A stretch of DNA of 64,000 nucleotides, taken from the NCBI RefSeq assembly GCF_000496075.1, contig NZ_AWXZ01000039.1:496001-560000 (forward strand), written 5' to 3'. Position 1 is the stretch's first letter. Every line of letters starts with the position of its first letter. Below, one piece after another: positions 51,243 through 61,869 of this stretch. The DNA is from Lutibaculum baratangense AMV1 (GTDB lineage Bacteria; Pseudomonadota; Alphaproteobacteria; Rhizobiales; Tepidamorphaceae). The position numbers and the translations under genes are program-made. The notes beneath the pieces were generated by a model. That model did not search any database, was not told the origin of the DNA, and was given only the letters and a program-made list of their open reading frames with translations.

Positions 51243-52685
51243 ATGCCGACCGAGGTACTTATGCCGGCGCTTTCCCCCACCATGGAGGAGGGCAAGCTCG
51301 CCAAGTGGGTGAAGCAGGAAGGCGACGAGGTCGCCGCCGGCGACGTCATCGCCGAGATCGAAACCGACAAGGCGACGATGGAGGTCGAGGCGGTCGACGA
51401 GGGCACGCTGGGCAAGATCCTCGTGCCCGAGGGCACCGAGAACGTGAAGGTCAACACGCCGATCGCCGTGCTGCTCGCGGAGGGCGAGGACGCCTCCGCG
51501 ATCGACCAGGCGGAGAAGGGCGAGGCGCCGTCGCGCCAGGCCGAGACGCCGGCGGAAGACAAGGCCGCCAAGGCCCCCACCGACGAGGCGCCGGCCCCCA
51601 AGCCGCATCAGGACGACGAGAAGTCGGCGAAGCCGACGGCGATGTCCACGATGACGCAGGCGCCGGAGATCGAGGCGACACCGGAGATCCCCGAAGGCAC
51701 CGAGATGGTCGAGATGACCGTCCGCGAGGCCATTCGCGACGCCATCGCCGAGGAGATGCGCCGCGACGAGGACGTCTTCATCATGGGCGAGGAGGTCGCC
51801 GAGTACGAAGGCGCCTACAAGATCACGCAAGGGATTCTCGCGGAGTTCGGGGCGCGCCGCGTGGTCGACACGCCGATCACCGAGCACGGCTTCGCGGGCC
51901 TGGGCGTCGGCGCGGCGATGGCGGGCCTTCGCCCGATCGTCGAGTTCATGACGTTCAACTTCGCCATGCAGGCGATGGATCAGATCATCAATTCCGCCGG
52001 CAAGACGCTCTACATGTCCGGCGGCCAGATGGGCTGCCCGATCGTGTTCCGCGGGCCCAACGGCGCCGCCGCCCGCGTCGCCGCCCAGCACAGCCAGGAC
52101 TACGCCGCCTGGTTCGCCCACGTGCCGGGCCTGACGGTGTTGCAGCCCTATTCGGCGGCGGACTTCAAGGGGCTCATGAAGTCGGCGGTGCGCTCGCCGA
52201 ACCCGGTGATCATCCTCGAGAACGAGATCCTCTACGGCCACACCTTCCAGGTGCCGAAGCTCGACGACTTCACGGTGCCGATCGGCAAGGCGAAGGTCGC
52301 GAAGTCCGGCACCGACGTGACGATCGTCTCGTGGGGCATCGGCATGACCTACGCCCTGAAGGCGGTCGAGGAGCTGAAGGAGCAGGGAATCGACGCCGAG
52401 GTGATCGACCTCCGGACGATTCGGCCGCTCGACATCGACACGGTGATCAGGTCGGTGAAGAAGACCGGCCGCTGCGTGACGGTCGAGGAGGCGTGGCCAC
52501 ACTGTTCCGTGTCGTCGGAGATCGCCTACCAGGTGATGGAGAAGGCGTTCGATTATCTCGACGCCCCCGTCACCCGCGTGACCGGCAAGGACGTGCCGAT
52601 GCCTTACGCGGCCAATCTCGAGAAGCTCGCTTTGCCCAGCGTGAAGGAGGTGATCGAGGCCGTGAAGGCGGTTTCGTACGTCTGA
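51243..52685 (+). CDS. pdhB: Pyruvate dehydrogenase E1 subunit beta with N-terminal lipoyl domain
   Basis: 480 residues, about 150 more than a plain E1-beta. Residues 1-80 form a lipoyl domain with target Lys43 ([11 protein letters not shown]), then an Ala/Pro/Glu/Lys linker to about 140, then the E1-beta transketolase-like domain ([23 protein letters not shown]). Lipoylated E1-beta is known in alphaproteobacteria such as Zymomonas and Sinorhizobium. Its lipoyl DNA is nearly identical to that of pdhC. Seven bases after pdhA. Confidence 0.96.
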   Translation: MPTEVLMPALSPTMEEGKLAKWVKQEGDEVAAGDVIAEIETDKATMEVEAVDEGTLGKILVPEGTENVKVNTPIAVLLAEGEDASAIDQAEKGEAPSRQAETPAEDKAAKAPTDEAPAPKPHQDDEKSAKPTAMSTMTQAPEIEATPEIPEGTEMVEMTVREAIRDAIAEEMRRDEDVFIMGEEVAEYEGAYKITQGILAEFGARRVVDTPITEHGFAGLGVGAAMAGLRPIVEFMTFNFAMQAMDQIINSAGKTLYMSGGQMGCPIVFRGPNGAAARVAAQHSQDYAAWFAHVPGLTVLQPYSAADFKGLMKSAVRSPNPVIILENEILYGHTFQVPKLDDFTVPIGKAKVAKSGTDVTIVSWGIGMTYALKAVEELKEQGIDAEVIDLRTIRPLDIDTVIRSVKKTGRCVTVEEAWPHCSVSSEIAYQVMEKAFDYLDAPVTRVTGKDVPMPYAANLEKLALPSVKEVIEAVKAVSYV

Positions 52686-52699
52686 AGAGGGCGTTCGCC

Positions 52700-52774
52700 A
52701 TGCCCCTGAACGCCAACGACCCGAAGTGCTGCGCCGGCGCCGCGCCTGATGGCGGCCGGACGAGGCGAGGATAG
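52700..52774 (+). CDS. Candidate 24-residue small ORF between pdhB and pdhC
   Basis: ATG at 52700 opens a frame of 24 codons ([11 protein letters not shown]... ending in TAG at 52772-52774). AGAGGG lies about eight bases upstream, so the site could be translated. The stop is two bases before the pdhC ATG, which would suit translational coupling or a leader. There is no homologue I can name, and the frame might be chance. Confidence 0.35.
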   Translation: MPLNANDPKCCAGAAPDGGRTRRG

Positions 52775-52776
52775 CC

Positions 52777-54240
52777 ATGCCGATCGACATTCTGATGCCC
52801 GCCCTCTCGCCGACGATGGAGAAGGGCAATCTCGCCAAGTGGCTCGTCAAGGAAGGCGACCAGATCTCGGCTGGCGACGTGATCGCCGAGATCGAGACCG
52901 ACAAGGCGACGATGGAGGTCGAGGCGGTCGACGAGGGGACGCTCGGCAAGATCCTCGTGCCCGAGGGCACGGCCGACGTGGCCGTCAACGAGGTGATCGC
53001 AAAGCTCCTCGCCGAGGGCGAGGACGAGAGCGCGCTTCAGGGCGACGGTGGCGGTTCGAAGCCGGCGGAGGGCGACGTGAAGACGCCGAAGGCCGAGGCC
53101 GAGCCGAAGAAGGCCGCCCAGGCCGAGGCCGCGTCCGCCGAAGAAGGCAAGTCGACGGCGAAGGCCGGGGAGAAGGCGGGCAGCCCGCAGCGCGAGGGGC
53201 TGCATTCCGGGAATGGCAAGTCTGCCGGTGGCGGTGCGCCGCGGGAGGCGACCGCCAAAGCCGGCCCGGTCGCGAAGGACGGGAGCGGCCAGCGCGTCTT
53301 CGCGTCTCCGCTCGCCCGTCGCATCGCGAAGGAGAAGGGCGTCGATCTCTCCGGGGTCGAGGGCTCGGGGCCGCACGGCCGGATCTTGAAGCGCGACGTC
53401 GAGGCAGCCAAGCCGGGTGCCGCGAAGCCGGTCGAGGCCGCTGCCGGCCAAAAGGCCGCGGCAGCGCCGGCCGCAGGACCCATGCCCGCCGCCCCGTCCA
53501 TGTCCGACGACCAGATCAAGGCCATGTTCCCGAAGGGCTCCTTCGAGGAGAAGCCGCATGACGGCATGCGCCGGACGATCGCGCGCCGGCTGACCGCCGT
53601 CACCCAGGAGGTGCCGGTCTTCTACCTCACGGTCGACTGCCGGCTCGACGCGCTCCTCAAGCTCCGGAAGGACCTGAACGATTCCGCTCCCGTGGGCGAG
53701 GGCGACAAGCCCGCCTACAAGCTCTCCGTCAACGACTTCATGATCAAGGCGATGGCGCTCGCGCTCATGGCGAAGCCGATGGCGAACGCCTCGTGGACCG
53801 GAGGCGCCAGGCTGATGCACAAGGGCGCCGACGTGGGCGTCGCGGTCGCCGTGCCGGACGGCCTCTTCACGCCGATCATCCGCGACGCTCAGACGAAGAC
53901 GCTGTCGGTCATCTCCAACGAGATGCGCGATCTCGCGAAGCGGGCGCGCGACAAGAAGCTGAAGCCCGAGGAGTATCAGGGCGGCGTGACCGCGATCTCC
54001 AATCTCGGCATGTACGGCATCAAGCACTTCACGGCGATCATCAACCCGCCGCACGCCTCGATCCTGGCGATCGGCGCGTCGGAGCAGCGACCCGTGGTGA
54101 AGGACGGCGCCGTGGCGGTCGAGACGACCATGACGGCGACGCTCGCCTGCGACCACCGCGTGATGGACGGCGCGCTCGGTGCAGAGCTCCTGGGCGCGTT
54201 CAAGGATTATGTCGAGAAGCCGATGTCGATGCTCGTCTGA
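52777..54240 (+). CDS. pdhC: Dihydrolipoamide acetyltransferase (E2) of pyruvate dehydrogenase
   Basis: Core subunit moving acetyl groups to CoA. 487 residues: a single lipoyl domain (1-80, Lys43), a long Ala/Glu/Lys linker, the peripheral subunit-binding domain at about 168-205 ([19 protein letters not shown]), a second linker, and the acyltransferase core with the active-site histidine in [11 protein letters not shown]. One lipoyl domain is fewer than the three of E. coli; the E1-beta subunit carries an additional one here. Confidence 0.96.
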   Translation: MPIDILMPALSPTMEKGNLAKWLVKEGDQISAGDVIAEIETDKATMEVEAVDEGTLGKILVPEGTADVAVNEVIAKLLAEGEDESALQGDGGGSKPAEGDVKTPKAEAEPKKAAQAEAASAEEGKSTAKAGEKAGSPQREGLHSGNGKSAGGGAPREATAKAGPVAKDGSGQRVFASPLARRIAKEKGVDLSGVEGSGPHGRILKRDVEAAKPGAAKPVEAAAGQKAAAAPAAGPMPAAPSMSDDQIKAMFPKGSFEEKPHDGMRRTIARRLTAVTQEVPVFYLTVDCRLDALLKLRKDLNDSAPVGEGDKPAYKLSVNDFMIKAMALALMAKPMANASWTGGARLMHKGADVGVAVAVPDGLFTPIIRDAQTKTLSVISNEMRDLAKRARDKKLKPEEYQGGVTAISNLGMYGIKHFTAIINPPHASILAIGASEQRPVVKDGAVAVETTMTATLACDHRVMDGALGAELLGAFKDYVEKPMSMLV

Positions 54241-54288
54241 GCACGCCACATCAAAAGCTTCATCCAAGACACTGAAAGGGCCCGAAGA

Positions 54289-55707
54289 ATGGCCGACACT
54301 TCCTACGACGTGATCGTCATCGGCGCCGGGCCCGGCGGCTACGTGACAGCGATCCGCGCAGCGCAGCTCGGCCTGAAGACGGCCGTCGTCGAAAACAAGC
54401 ACCTGGGCGGCATCTGCCTGAACTGGGGCTGCATTCCGACGAAGGCGCTGCTGCGCTCGTCGGAGGTCTACCACTACTTCAAGCACGCCGAGAAGTACGG
54501 CCTGAAGGCCGACAACGTGAGCTTCGACACCTCGGCCATCGTGAAGCGCTCGCGCGGGGTCTCGGGGCAGCTGAGCCAGGGCGTCGGGTTTCTTCTGAAG
54601 AAGAACAAGGTCGACGTCATCTGGGGCAAGGCGACGCTGAAGAAGGGCGGCAAGGTGTCGGTCGAGGCGGCCGAGAACGCGCCGAAGGGGGCGCTCGGCG
54701 GCGGCGAGTACCAGGCGAAGCACACGATCGTCGCGACCGGCGCCCGCCCGCGCGCGTTGCCGGGGCTCGAACCCGACGGCAAGGACATCTGGACCTATTT
54801 CGAAGCGATGGTGCCGGAGAAAATGCCGAAGTCCATGCTAGTCATGGGCTCCGGCGCGATCGGCATCGAGTTCGCGAGCTTCTACCAGACGATGGGTGTC
54901 GACGTCACGGTTGTCGAGATCCTGCCGCAGATCCTTCCCGTGGAGGACGAGGAGATCGCGAGCGTCGCGAGGAAGCAGCTCGAGAAACAGGGCCTCAAGA
55001 TCATGACCGGCGCGAAGGTCGCGAAGCTCGACCGGAAGGGCGGCTCGGTGACCGCGACAATCGAGGACGATGAGGGGAAGGCCCAGACGCTCGAGGTCGA
55101 GAAGGTGATCTCGGCCGTCGGCGTCGTCGGCAACATCGAGGGTCTCGGCCTCGAGGATCTCGGCGTGAAGACGGAGCGCGGCATCATCTCCGTCGACGGC
55201 TACGGCCGCACGAATGTCGAGGGCGTCTACGCGATCGGCGACGTTGCGGGGCCACCGATGCTCGCCCACAAGGCCGAGCACGAAGGCGTCGTCTGCGTCG
55301 AGACGATCGCGGGCCAGCATACGCACCCGCTCGACAAGCTAAAGATCCCGGGCTGCACCTACTGCCACCCGCAGGTCGCCTCGGTCGGCCTGACGGAGAA
55401 GAAGGCGAAGGAGGCCGGCCGCGAGATCAAGGTCGGCCGCTTCCCCTTCATCGGCAACGGCAAGGCGATCGCGCTCGGCGAGCCGGACGGGCTCGTGAAG
55501 ACGATCTTCGACGCGAAGACGGGCGAGCTTCTGGGCGCGCACATGGTCGGCGCGGAGGTGACGGAACTGATCCAGGGATTCGTCGTCGCGATGAACTGCG
55601 AGACGACGGAGGAGGAATTGATGCACGCCGTCTTCCCGCATCCGACGCTGTCGGAGATGATGCACGAGAGCGTGCTCAACGCCTATGGGCGCGCGATCCA
55701 CATCTGA
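54289..55707 (+). CDS. lpdA: Dihydrolipoyl dehydrogenase (E3)
   Basis: Reoxidises lipoamide with FAD and NAD. 472 residues: FAD-binding IGAGPGG near residue 11, redox cysteines C43 and C48 in GGICLNWGCIPTKAL, NAD-binding GSGAIGIEFA and the C-terminal catalytic His-Glu pair in HPTLSEMMHE. Completes the complex; starts 48 bases after pdhC. Confidence 0.97.
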   Translation: MADTSYDVIVIGAGPGGYVTAIRAAQLGLKTAVVENKHLGGICLNWGCIPTKALLRSSEVYHYFKHAEKYGLKADNVSFDTSAIVKRSRGVSGQLSQGVGFLLKKNKVDVIWGKATLKKGGKVSVEAAENAPKGALGGGEYQAKHTIVATGARPRALPGLEPDGKDIWTYFEAMVPEKMPKSMLVMGSGAIGIEFASFYQTMGVDVTVVEILPQILPVEDEEIASVARKQLEKQGLKIMTGAKVAKLDRKGGSVTATIEDDEGKAQTLEVEKVISAVGVVGNIEGLGLEDLGVKTERGIISVDGYGRTNVEGVYAIGDVAGPPMLAHKAEHEGVVCVETIAGQHTHPLDKLKIPGCTYCHPQVASVGLTEKKAKEAGREIKVGRFPFIGNGKAIALGEPDGLVKTIFDAKTGELLGAHMVGAEVTELIQGFVVAMNCETTEEELMHAVFPHPTLSEMMHESVLNAYGRAIHI

Positions 55708-55737
55708 GGCGTCCCAAGAAGAGCGGCGGAGGCTTAA

Positions 55738-55995
55738 ATGGGTCCGGGCGGGGTCGGCTTCATCGGATTCCTGATCGTCGGCCTGATCGCCGGCTTCATC
55801 TCCAACAGGGTGATGGGCCGGGAAGGCTCGCTCCTGCGAAACCTCATGGTCGGGGTCGTCGGCGCCCTGCTCGGCGGTTTCCTCGGCTGGATCGTCGGCA
55901 TCCGGGCGATCGGCTTCCTCGGCGCCCTCGTGATCTCCACGGCCGGGGCGATCCTTTTCCTGTGGCTCGTCGAACGCTACGGGCGACGGGGCTAG
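55738..55995 (+). CDS. GlsB/YeaQ/YmgE-family small membrane protein
   Basis: 85 residues with three hydrophobic helices and the glycine-rich pattern GFIGFLIVGLIAGFISNRVM ... GVVGALLGGFLGW, seen in YeaQ/GlsB 'transglycosylase-associated' proteins. Often linked to stress responses in Gram-negatives. It follows lpd closely and precedes the DUF2066 gene. No enzyme activity is expected. Confidence 0.8.
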   Translation: MGPGGVGFIGFLIVGLIAGFISNRVMGREGSLLRNLMVGVVGALLGGFLGWIVGIRAIGFLGALVISTAGAILFLWLVERYGRRG

Positions 55996-56000
55996 CCGCC

Positions 56001-57101
56001 ATGCGGCGCCTCGCGATCCGGGCGCTCGTGCTTCTCGCCGCACTGATCGCCACACAGCCCGGCCATGCGGATTCCTCGGCCTATGTGGCGGGCGGCATCG
56101 AGGTGGCGGCAGAGGCGGAGGACGCCGTGAAGGCGAAGGACGCGGCGATCGCCGAGGCGATGCTGACGGCCTATCGCCGCGTCGCGGCCCGCATCGCCGT
56201 CGGCGGCCGGGTACCGGAGATCAGCGCCGGGCGGGCAGAGGGGCTGGCGTCGAGCTTCTCGATCGACCGCGAGGTCATCGGCGCGAACGGCTACCGGGCG
56301 ACGTTCACCGTGAGCTTCTCGCCCGAGGGGATGCGGCGTCACCTTTCGGCGAGCGGCGTCCGCGTGGTCGACGAGCGTGCGCCCCCGGTGCTCGTCGTGC
56401 CGGTGCTCGTCCTCGGTGGGGAGGCGAGGCTGTGGGAGGGAGCCCGCCAGTTCGCGGCCGCGCTGGAGGCGCAGAAGGGGGCCGACGGCCTCGCGCCGGT
56501 GATCCTGCCGAGCAGCAGCCGCCAGGATGCGGAGCTCGACCGCGACTATCTCCTGAGCCTCGCCCCGATCGAGGCGACGAAGCTGCGCATGCGCTATGAT
56601 GCCCACTCCGTCGTGCTGGCCATCGCCGAGCCGCGACAGGGCGAGGTGCGGCTGACGCTGAGGGGCGAGGACGCCGCCGGCCCGATCGACAGTGCGAACA
56701 CGGTCGAGGGAGGGCTCGACGCGGCCGCCGCGGCGGTGGTCTCCGCACTGGAAGAGAGATGGAAGCGCGTCATGTCGGGCATCGCCGTGGCGCAGCCGAA
56801 GGAGACGGGCCGGGAACTCAGGGGACCGATCACGGCGTCGAGCTCGCGCGTGGCGCCGCTGTCTCCGGATCCCCTGTGGGTGCGGGTCCTGCTGCGCTAC
56901 GGTGACGACTGGCGCGACATCCGCCGGCGCATCGAGATCAGCGGCGGCAGCGACGGCATCGCGCTCGACTATCTCGAGCCGGGGCTGGCAGAGATCCGGC
57001 TCTGGCCCCGCGGAGATCCGATGGATCTCGTGAGGCGCCTGTCTCAGGTGGGGCTCGACCTGTTCCCGGCCGGGGGCGGGTGGGTGCTTCAATCCTACTG
57101 A
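56001..57101 (+). CDS. DUF2066 secreted protein
   Basis: 366 residues with a signal peptide (cleavage near HADS, residue 24). The domain begins with a region rich in Ala and charged residues (VAAEAEDAVKAKDAAIAEAM) and contains beta-rich DUF2066 segments (VVPVLVLGGEARLWEGA, LAPIEATKLRMRYDAHSVV). In this class it regularly precedes pgsA and the DnaA-like hdaA gene. ATG 56001 is chosen because it lies five bases after the previous stop. Function unknown, envelope location likely. Confidence 0.75.
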   Translation: MRRLAIRALVLLAALIATQPGHADSSAYVAGGIEVAAEAEDAVKAKDAAIAEAMLTAYRRVAARIAVGGRVPEISAGRAEGLASSFSIDREVIGANGYRATFTVSFSPEGMRRHLSASGVRVVDERAPPVLVVPVLVLGGEARLWEGARQFAAALEAQKGADGLAPVILPSSSRQDAELDRDYLLSLAPIEATKLRMRYDAHSVVLAIAEPRQGEVRLTLRGEDAAGPIDSANTVEGGLDAAAAAVVSALEERWKRVMSGIAVAQPKETGRELRGPITASSSRVAPLSPDPLWVRVLLRYGDDWRDIRRRIEISGGSDGIALDYLEPGLAEIRLWPRGDPMDLVRRLSQVGLDLFPAGGGWVLQSY

Positions 57102-57169
57102 CCACCCGGCATTCGACATTTCCCACCCGGTGCATCGCCACCGGCCCGTTGCGTGAGGCCCCCGTCGCC

Positions 57170-57742
57170 GTGAACCTGCCCAATCTCATCACAGTGGCGC
57201 GACTCCTGGCGGTGCCGCTCGTCGTCTACCTCATCGCGCTGCACGAGTACTGGTTCGCGTTCTGGGTGTTCGTGGCCGCCGGCGTGTCGGACGGGCTCGA
57301 CGGCTTCATCGCCAAGCACTACCACCAGGAGACGGAGCTCGGGCGCTACCTCGATCCGCTGGCCGACAAGGCGCTGCTCGTGGCCATCTATGTCGGCCTC
57401 GGCGTGCAGGAGGAGATCCCGCTCTGGCTCGTCATCGCCGTCGTCAGCCGCGACGCCTTCATCGTCTCGGCCGTGACGCTGTCCTACATGCTCTCCCATC
57501 CCGTGCATATCAGGCCGTTGATGGTCAGCAAGGCGAACACGACGGCGCAGATCGTCTTCGCCGCCGTCGCCCTCGGGGATCTCGCCTTCACGCTGGACGT
57601 CGGCCAGCTGCGCGACCTGCTCGTCTTCCTCGTCGCGGCCCTGACGGGGCTCTCGGGACTGGCCTATTTTCTGGTATGGATCCAGCACATGGCAACGGAG
57701 CCGGCGGAACCGGGCGACCGGGGAGGGCAGGATGAGGCTTGA
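57170..57742 (+). CDS. pgsA: CDP-alcohol phosphatidyltransferase (PgsA-like)
   Basis: 190 residues from GTG 57170. The membrane enzyme has the CDP-alcohol signature DGLDGFIAKH...GRYLDPLADK (Asp41, Asp44, Asp62 and Asp66); the second basic residue is lysine in place of the more common arginine. NLPNLITVARLLAVPLVV at the start is typical of phosphatidylglycerophosphate synthase. It uses CDP-diacylglycerol made by CdsA. Overlaps the next gene by 11 bases. Specificity for glycerol 3-phosphate is inferred. Confidence 0.85.
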   Translation: MNLPNLITVARLLAVPLVVYLIALHEYWFAFWVFVAAGVSDGLDGFIAKHYHQETELGRYLDPLADKALLVAIYVGLGVQEEIPLWLVIAVVSRDAFIVSAVTLSYMLSHPVHIRPLMVSKANTTAQIVFAAVALGDLAFTLDVGQLRDLLVFLVAALTGLSGLAYFLVWIQHMATEPAEPGDRGGQDEA

Positions 57743-58853
57743 GCGGAAGGTGGCGTTCTGGCTCGGCGCGCTCGCCGTGTTCGTCCTTCTCCTCTACATC
57801 TTGAAGCCGATCCTGCTGCCGTTCATCGCGGGCATGGCGCTCGCCTACGTGCTCGACCCGATCGCCGACAGGATCGAGCGCCTCGGCGCGAACCGGCTCG
57901 TCGCAACGCTGACGATACTCTTGCTGTTCACCCTCATCGTGGCGCTCGTCCTGGTGGCCCTGGTGCCGACGCTCGCGCACCAGGTGGCCGTGTTCATCGA
58001 GCGCCTGCCGAGCCTGCTCGAGCGCCTCGAGGCGCTGTGGGACGAGTTCGTCACGCACTGGCTCGAAGTCGACTGGATCGGCCGCGAATGGCTCGGGGAA
58101 CTGCTGCCGCCCGAGGCGGAGACGGCGACCTTCAGCGACACGATCAGCAATTTCGCCGGCCAGGCAGCGTCGTGGGCCGGCAGCCTCGTCGGCACCGTCG
58201 TCACGGGCGGCTTCGCGCTCGTCAACGCGATCGCGCTTCTCGTCGTCACGCCCGTCGTCGCCTTCTACCTCCTCTACGACTGGGACCGCATGGTGGCGAG
58301 CATCGACAACTGGGTGCCGCGCGACCATGTCGGGACGGTGCGGCGGCTCGCCCGGGAGATCGACGCCGCGCTCGCCGGGTTCGTGCGCGGGCAGGGCCTC
58401 GTCTGCCTGATCCTCGGCGCGATATACGCGACGGGTCTCAGCATCATCGGGCTGAACTTCGCCCTGCTGATCGGCGTCGGCGCCGGGCTGATCAGCTTCG
58501 TGCCCTATGTCGGCACGATCACCGGATTCGTGGTGGGTGTGGCCGTCGCGCTCGTGCAGTTCTGGCCGTCATGGGGGCCGATCATCGCGGTGATCGGCGT
58601 GTTCGTGATCGGGCAGTTCATCGAGGGGAACTTCCTGCAGCCGAAGCTCGTCGGCGGCAGCGTCGGCGTTCACCCGGTCTGGCTGATGTTCGCGCTGTTC
58701 GCCTTCGCATATCTCTTCGGCTTCGTCGGCATGCTGCTCGCGGTGCCGCTGTCTGCCGCACTCGGCGTCCTCACCCGCTTCGCCCTTTCGAGGTATCTCG
58801 ACAGCAGCCTCTACAGGGGTGGAGCCGGAGGTGCAGCGGACCGCGAGCCATGA
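57732..58853 (+). CDS. AI-2E/PerM-family transporter
   Basis: 373 residues with about eight membrane helices: two at the start, a periplasmic helical loop at about 85-150 ([15 protein letters not shown]), and several more ([38 protein letters not shown]). This is the pattern of the PerM/YdiK/AI-2E family, whose substrates are poorly known. Its stop overlaps hdaA by four bases (ATGA). Confidence 0.85.
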   Translation: MRLERKVAFWLGALAVFVLLLYILKPILLPFIAGMALAYVLDPIADRIERLGANRLVATLTILLLFTLIVALVLVALVPTLAHQVAVFIERLPSLLERLEALWDEFVTHWLEVDWIGREWLGELLPPEAETATFSDTISNFAGQAASWAGSLVGTVVTGGFALVNAIALLVVTPVVAFYLLYDWDRMVASIDNWVPRDHVGTVRRLAREIDAALAGFVRGQGLVCLILGAIYATGLSIIGLNFALLIGVGAGLISFVPYVGTITGFVVGVAVALVQFWPSWGPIIAVIGVFVIGQFIEGNFLQPKLVGGSVGVHPVWLMFALFAFAYLFGFVGMLLAVPLSAALGVLTRFALSRYLDSSLYRGGAGGAADREP

Positions 58854-59524
58854 CGAGGCCGCGGCAGCTCGCACTCTCGCTGCCCCACCGGCCCGCGCTC
58901 AGCCGCGACGACTTCCTCGTCGGCGCGGCGAACCGCGCGGCCCTGCAGGCCGTCGAGGCGTGGCCGGACTGGGCTTACGGTGCGCTGCTCCTGCTCGGAC
59001 CGGAGGGGAGCGGCAAGACCCACCTCGCCGAGGTCTGGCGGGCGCGCTCGGGGGCATCGAGGATCGCGGCCGGTGTGCTGCGCCCCGAGGATGTGCCCGC
59101 ACTCGCGGAAGCGGGGCCGATCGCGGTCGAGGATTGCGACAGGGGCGTCGACGAGCGGGCGCTCTTCCACCTCGTCAACGAAAGCGATCAGAGAGGCTCG
59201 ACCCTGCTGCTGACGGCGCGATCGGAGCCGGCGACTTGGCGGCTTGTCCTGCCGGACCTGCGGTCCCGCCTCGCGCGCATCCCCACGGTGGCCTTGGGGC
59301 CGGTGGACGACGAGCTTCTGGCCGCGCTCATGGTCAAGCTCTTCGCCGACCGGCAGATCACTGTCGAGCCGGGTCTCGTGCGCTACCTAATCCCCCGTGT
59401 CGAACGGAGCTTCGCGGGAGCGAGCCGGCTCGTGGCGAGGCTCGACGAGCTGGCGATCGAGGAGAAGAAGCCCGTGACACGGGCGCTCGCCTCGCGGATC
59501 CTGCGCGAGGAGCAGGCCCCTTGA
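58850..59524 (+). CDS. hdaA: Regulatory inactivator of DnaA (HdaA), DnaA-like AAA+ protein
   Basis: 224 residues. The first residues hold the clamp-binding motif QLALSL (6-11), then Walker A GPEGSGKT (50-57), and an AAA+ lid; there is no DNA-binding domain IV. By analogy with Hda/HdaA it binds the beta sliding clamp and speeds ATP hydrolysis by DnaA, limiting replication starts. Placed between the AI-2E gene and ppk as in other alphaproteobacteria. Confidence 0.88.
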   Translation: MTRPRQLALSLPHRPALSRDDFLVGAANRAALQAVEAWPDWAYGALLLLGPEGSGKTHLAEVWRARSGASRIAAGVLRPEDVPALAEAGPIAVEDCDRGVDERALFHLVNESDQRGSTLLLTARSEPATWRLVLPDLRSRLARIPTVALGPVDDELLAALMVKLFADRQITVEPGLVRYLIPRVERSFAGASRLVARLDELAIEEKKPVTRALASRILREEQAP

Positions 59525-59637
59525 GGCGCCGGACCCGCCGTGGGCGGCGGACGCCTGCAAAGGAATGGTCACAACACGCACGTATAGGGGCAGGTCTGCG
59601 GCATGCTGCAGGAACCGTTGCCACAGGAGCGAGCGAG

Positions 59638-61869
59638 ATGAACGAGTCGACGCAACAGATGGCCGAGGTGGCGAGCGAGCCCGTCGAGACGGCGAGTGCG
59701 GCGCCGCAGGGCCAGCGTGACGACGCCTTCGACACGTTCATGTCGAGCCCGGAGCGTTTCATCAACCGGGAGCTCTCCTGGCTCGGCTTCAACCGGCGCG
59801 TCCTCGAAGAAGCGGAGAACCCGAACCACCCGCTCCTCGAGCGCCTGCGCTTCCTGTCGATCTCGGCCAACAATCTCGACGAGTTCTTCATGGTGCGCGT
59901 CGCGGGGCTGAAGGGACAGGAGCGCGAGGGGGTCGACACGATCAGCCAGGACGGTTTGACGCCGCGTCAGCAACTCTCGCGCATCGAGGAGGCCGTCGGC
60001 TCCCTTTCGTTCGATCAGCAGGCGCGGTGGCGGGAGCTGCGCAACGAAATGGCCGAGGTCGGCATCGTGATCGCCGAGGCCGACGAACTGACGGACGCCG
60101 ATCTCGACGATCTGGAGCAGTTCTTTCTCGACCGTGTGTTTCCGGTGCTGACGCCGCTGGCGATCGATCCGGCCCATCCCTTCCCGTTCATCCCGAATCT
60201 CGGCCTCTCGCTGGCACTCGAGCTTCTCAGGCCCGACGACGGGCGCGTGATGCGCGCGCTCGTGCGCATGCCGCTCAAGATCGACCGCTTCGTCTCCCTG
60301 CCGGGGCGGCAGAGCGACGGCGGCCAGCCGGTCGTCCGCTTCATCCGGCTCGAGACGGTCGTCGAGCTGTTCATCTCGAAGCTGTTCCCCGGCTACCAGA
60401 TCCGCGGGGGCGGCGCCTTCCGCGTGATCCGCGACAGCGACATCGAGCTCGAGGAAGAGGCGGAGGATCTCGTCCGCTTCTTCGAATCGGCGCTCAAGCG
60501 CCGGCGGCGCGGGTCGGTGATCCGGCTCGAGGTCGAGAAGTCGATGCCGGCGACGTTGCAGCACTTCGTGGCCTCCGAGCTCGACGTCACGAACGACGAG
60601 ATCTTCATCGTCGACGGCGTTCTCGCGCTGCCGGACCTCTCCCAGATCGTGTCGATCGAGCGTCCGGAGCTGAAGTTCCCGCCCTACACGCCCCGTTTTC
60701 CCGAGCGCATCCGCGACCATGGGGGCGACTGCTTCGCCGCCATCCAGCAGAAGGACCTGATCGTCCATCACCCCTACGAGTCGTTCGACGTCGTGCTGCA
60801 GTTCCTCAGGCAGGCGGCGGCCGACCCGGAGGTGGTGGCGATCAAGCAGACGCTCTACCGCACGAGCAACAACTCGCCGATCGTGCGCGCCCTGATGGAC
60901 GCCGCCGAGAGCGGCAAGTCGGTGACGGCGGTCGTCGAGCTCAAGGCGCGCTTCGACGAGGAGGCGAACATCAAGTGGGCGCGGGACCTCGAGCGTGCCG
61001 GCGTGCAGGTGGTGTTCGGGTTCGTCGAGCTCAAGACGCACGCGAAGCTGTCGCTGGTCGTCCGCCGGGAGGGCGGAGAGCTCAGGTCCTACGTGCATAT
61101 CGGCACGGGCAACTACCACCCGATCACGGCGCGGATCTACACCGACCTCTCGTACTTCACGGACGATCCCGTCATCACGCGCGACGTGGCGCGCATCTTC
61201 AACTTCATCACGGGATACGCCGAGCCGGGCGGGCTCGAGGTGATGGCGCTGTCGCCATACACGATCAAGAAGACGATCCTTCAGAACATCGCCGACGAGA
61301 TCGCGCACGCCGAGGCCGGGCGGCCGGCCGCAATCTGGGCGAAGATGAACTCGATCGTCGATCCCGACGTGATCGACGGCCTCTACCGCGCAAGCCGGGC
61401 CGGCGTCGAGGTGAAGCTCATCATCCGCGGCATCTGCTGCCTGCGGCCGGGCATCCCCGGCATATCCGAGAACATCGAGGTGAAGAGCATCGTCGGGCGC
61501 TTCCTCGAGCACTCCCGCATCGCCTGCTTCGGCTGCGGGCACGGGCTTCCCTCTCCCGAGGCGGCCGTCTACATATCGAGCGCCGACTGGATGCCGCGCA
61601 ACCTCAACCGTCGCGTCGAGGCCGCCGTGCTGATCACGCATCCGACGGTGCACGCCCAGATCCTCGACCAGATCATGGTTGCGAATCTGAAGGACAACGA
61701 GCAGAGCTGGCAGCTGCTTCCGGACGGCGGATCGAAGCGTATCGTCCGGGATGAACGCGACAGCCCCTTTAACGCCCACCGCTACTTCATGACCAATCCC
61801 AGCCTGTCCGGACGCGGCAAGTCCCTCGACCAGCACCAGCCGGACACACTGAACGATGACGCCACTTGA
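59638..61869 (+). CDS. ppk: Polyphosphate kinase 1
   Basis: Makes polyphosphate from ATP. 743 residues; [19 protein letters not shown] at the start, catalytic histidines in [11 protein letters not shown] and HIGTGNYHP, and the C-terminal [17 protein letters not shown] 59638 has AGGAGCGAG upstream, and the frame is open further back within hdaA. No Pho box was found in the 113-base gap. Coupled to ppx by a 14-base overlap. Confidence 0.97.
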   Translation: MNESTQQMAEVASEPVETASAAPQGQRDDAFDTFMSSPERFINRELSWLGFNRRVLEEAENPNHPLLERLRFLSISANNLDEFFMVRVAGLKGQEREGVDTISQDGLTPRQQLSRIEEAVGSLSFDQQARWRELRNEMAEVGIVIAEADELTDADLDDLEQFFLDRVFPVLTPLAIDPAHPFPFIPNLGLSLALELLRPDDGRVMRALVRMPLKIDRFVSLPGRQSDGGQPVVRFIRLETVVELFISKLFPGYQIRGGGAFRVIRDSDIELEEEAEDLVRFFESALKRRRRGSVIRLEVEKSMPATLQHFVASELDVTNDEIFIVDGVLALPDLSQIVSIERPELKFPPYTPRFPERIRDHGGDCFAAIQQKDLIVHHPYESFDVVLQFLRQAAADPEVVAIKQTLYRTSNNSPIVRALMDAAESGKSVTAVVELKARFDEEANIKWARDLERAGVQVVFGFVELKTHAKLSLVVRREGGELRSYVHIGTGNYHPITARIYTDLSYFTDDPVITRDVARIFNFITGYAEPGGLEVMALSPYTIKKTILQNIADEIAHAEAGRPAAIWAKMNSIVDPDVIDGLYRASRAGVEVKLIIRGICCLRPGIPGISENIEVKSIVGRFLEHSRIACFGCGHGLPSPEAAVYISSADWMPRNLNRRVEAAVLITHPTVHAQILDQIMVANLKDNEQSWQLLPDGGSKRIVRDERDSPFNAHRYFMTNPSLSGRGKSLDQHQPDTLNDDAT

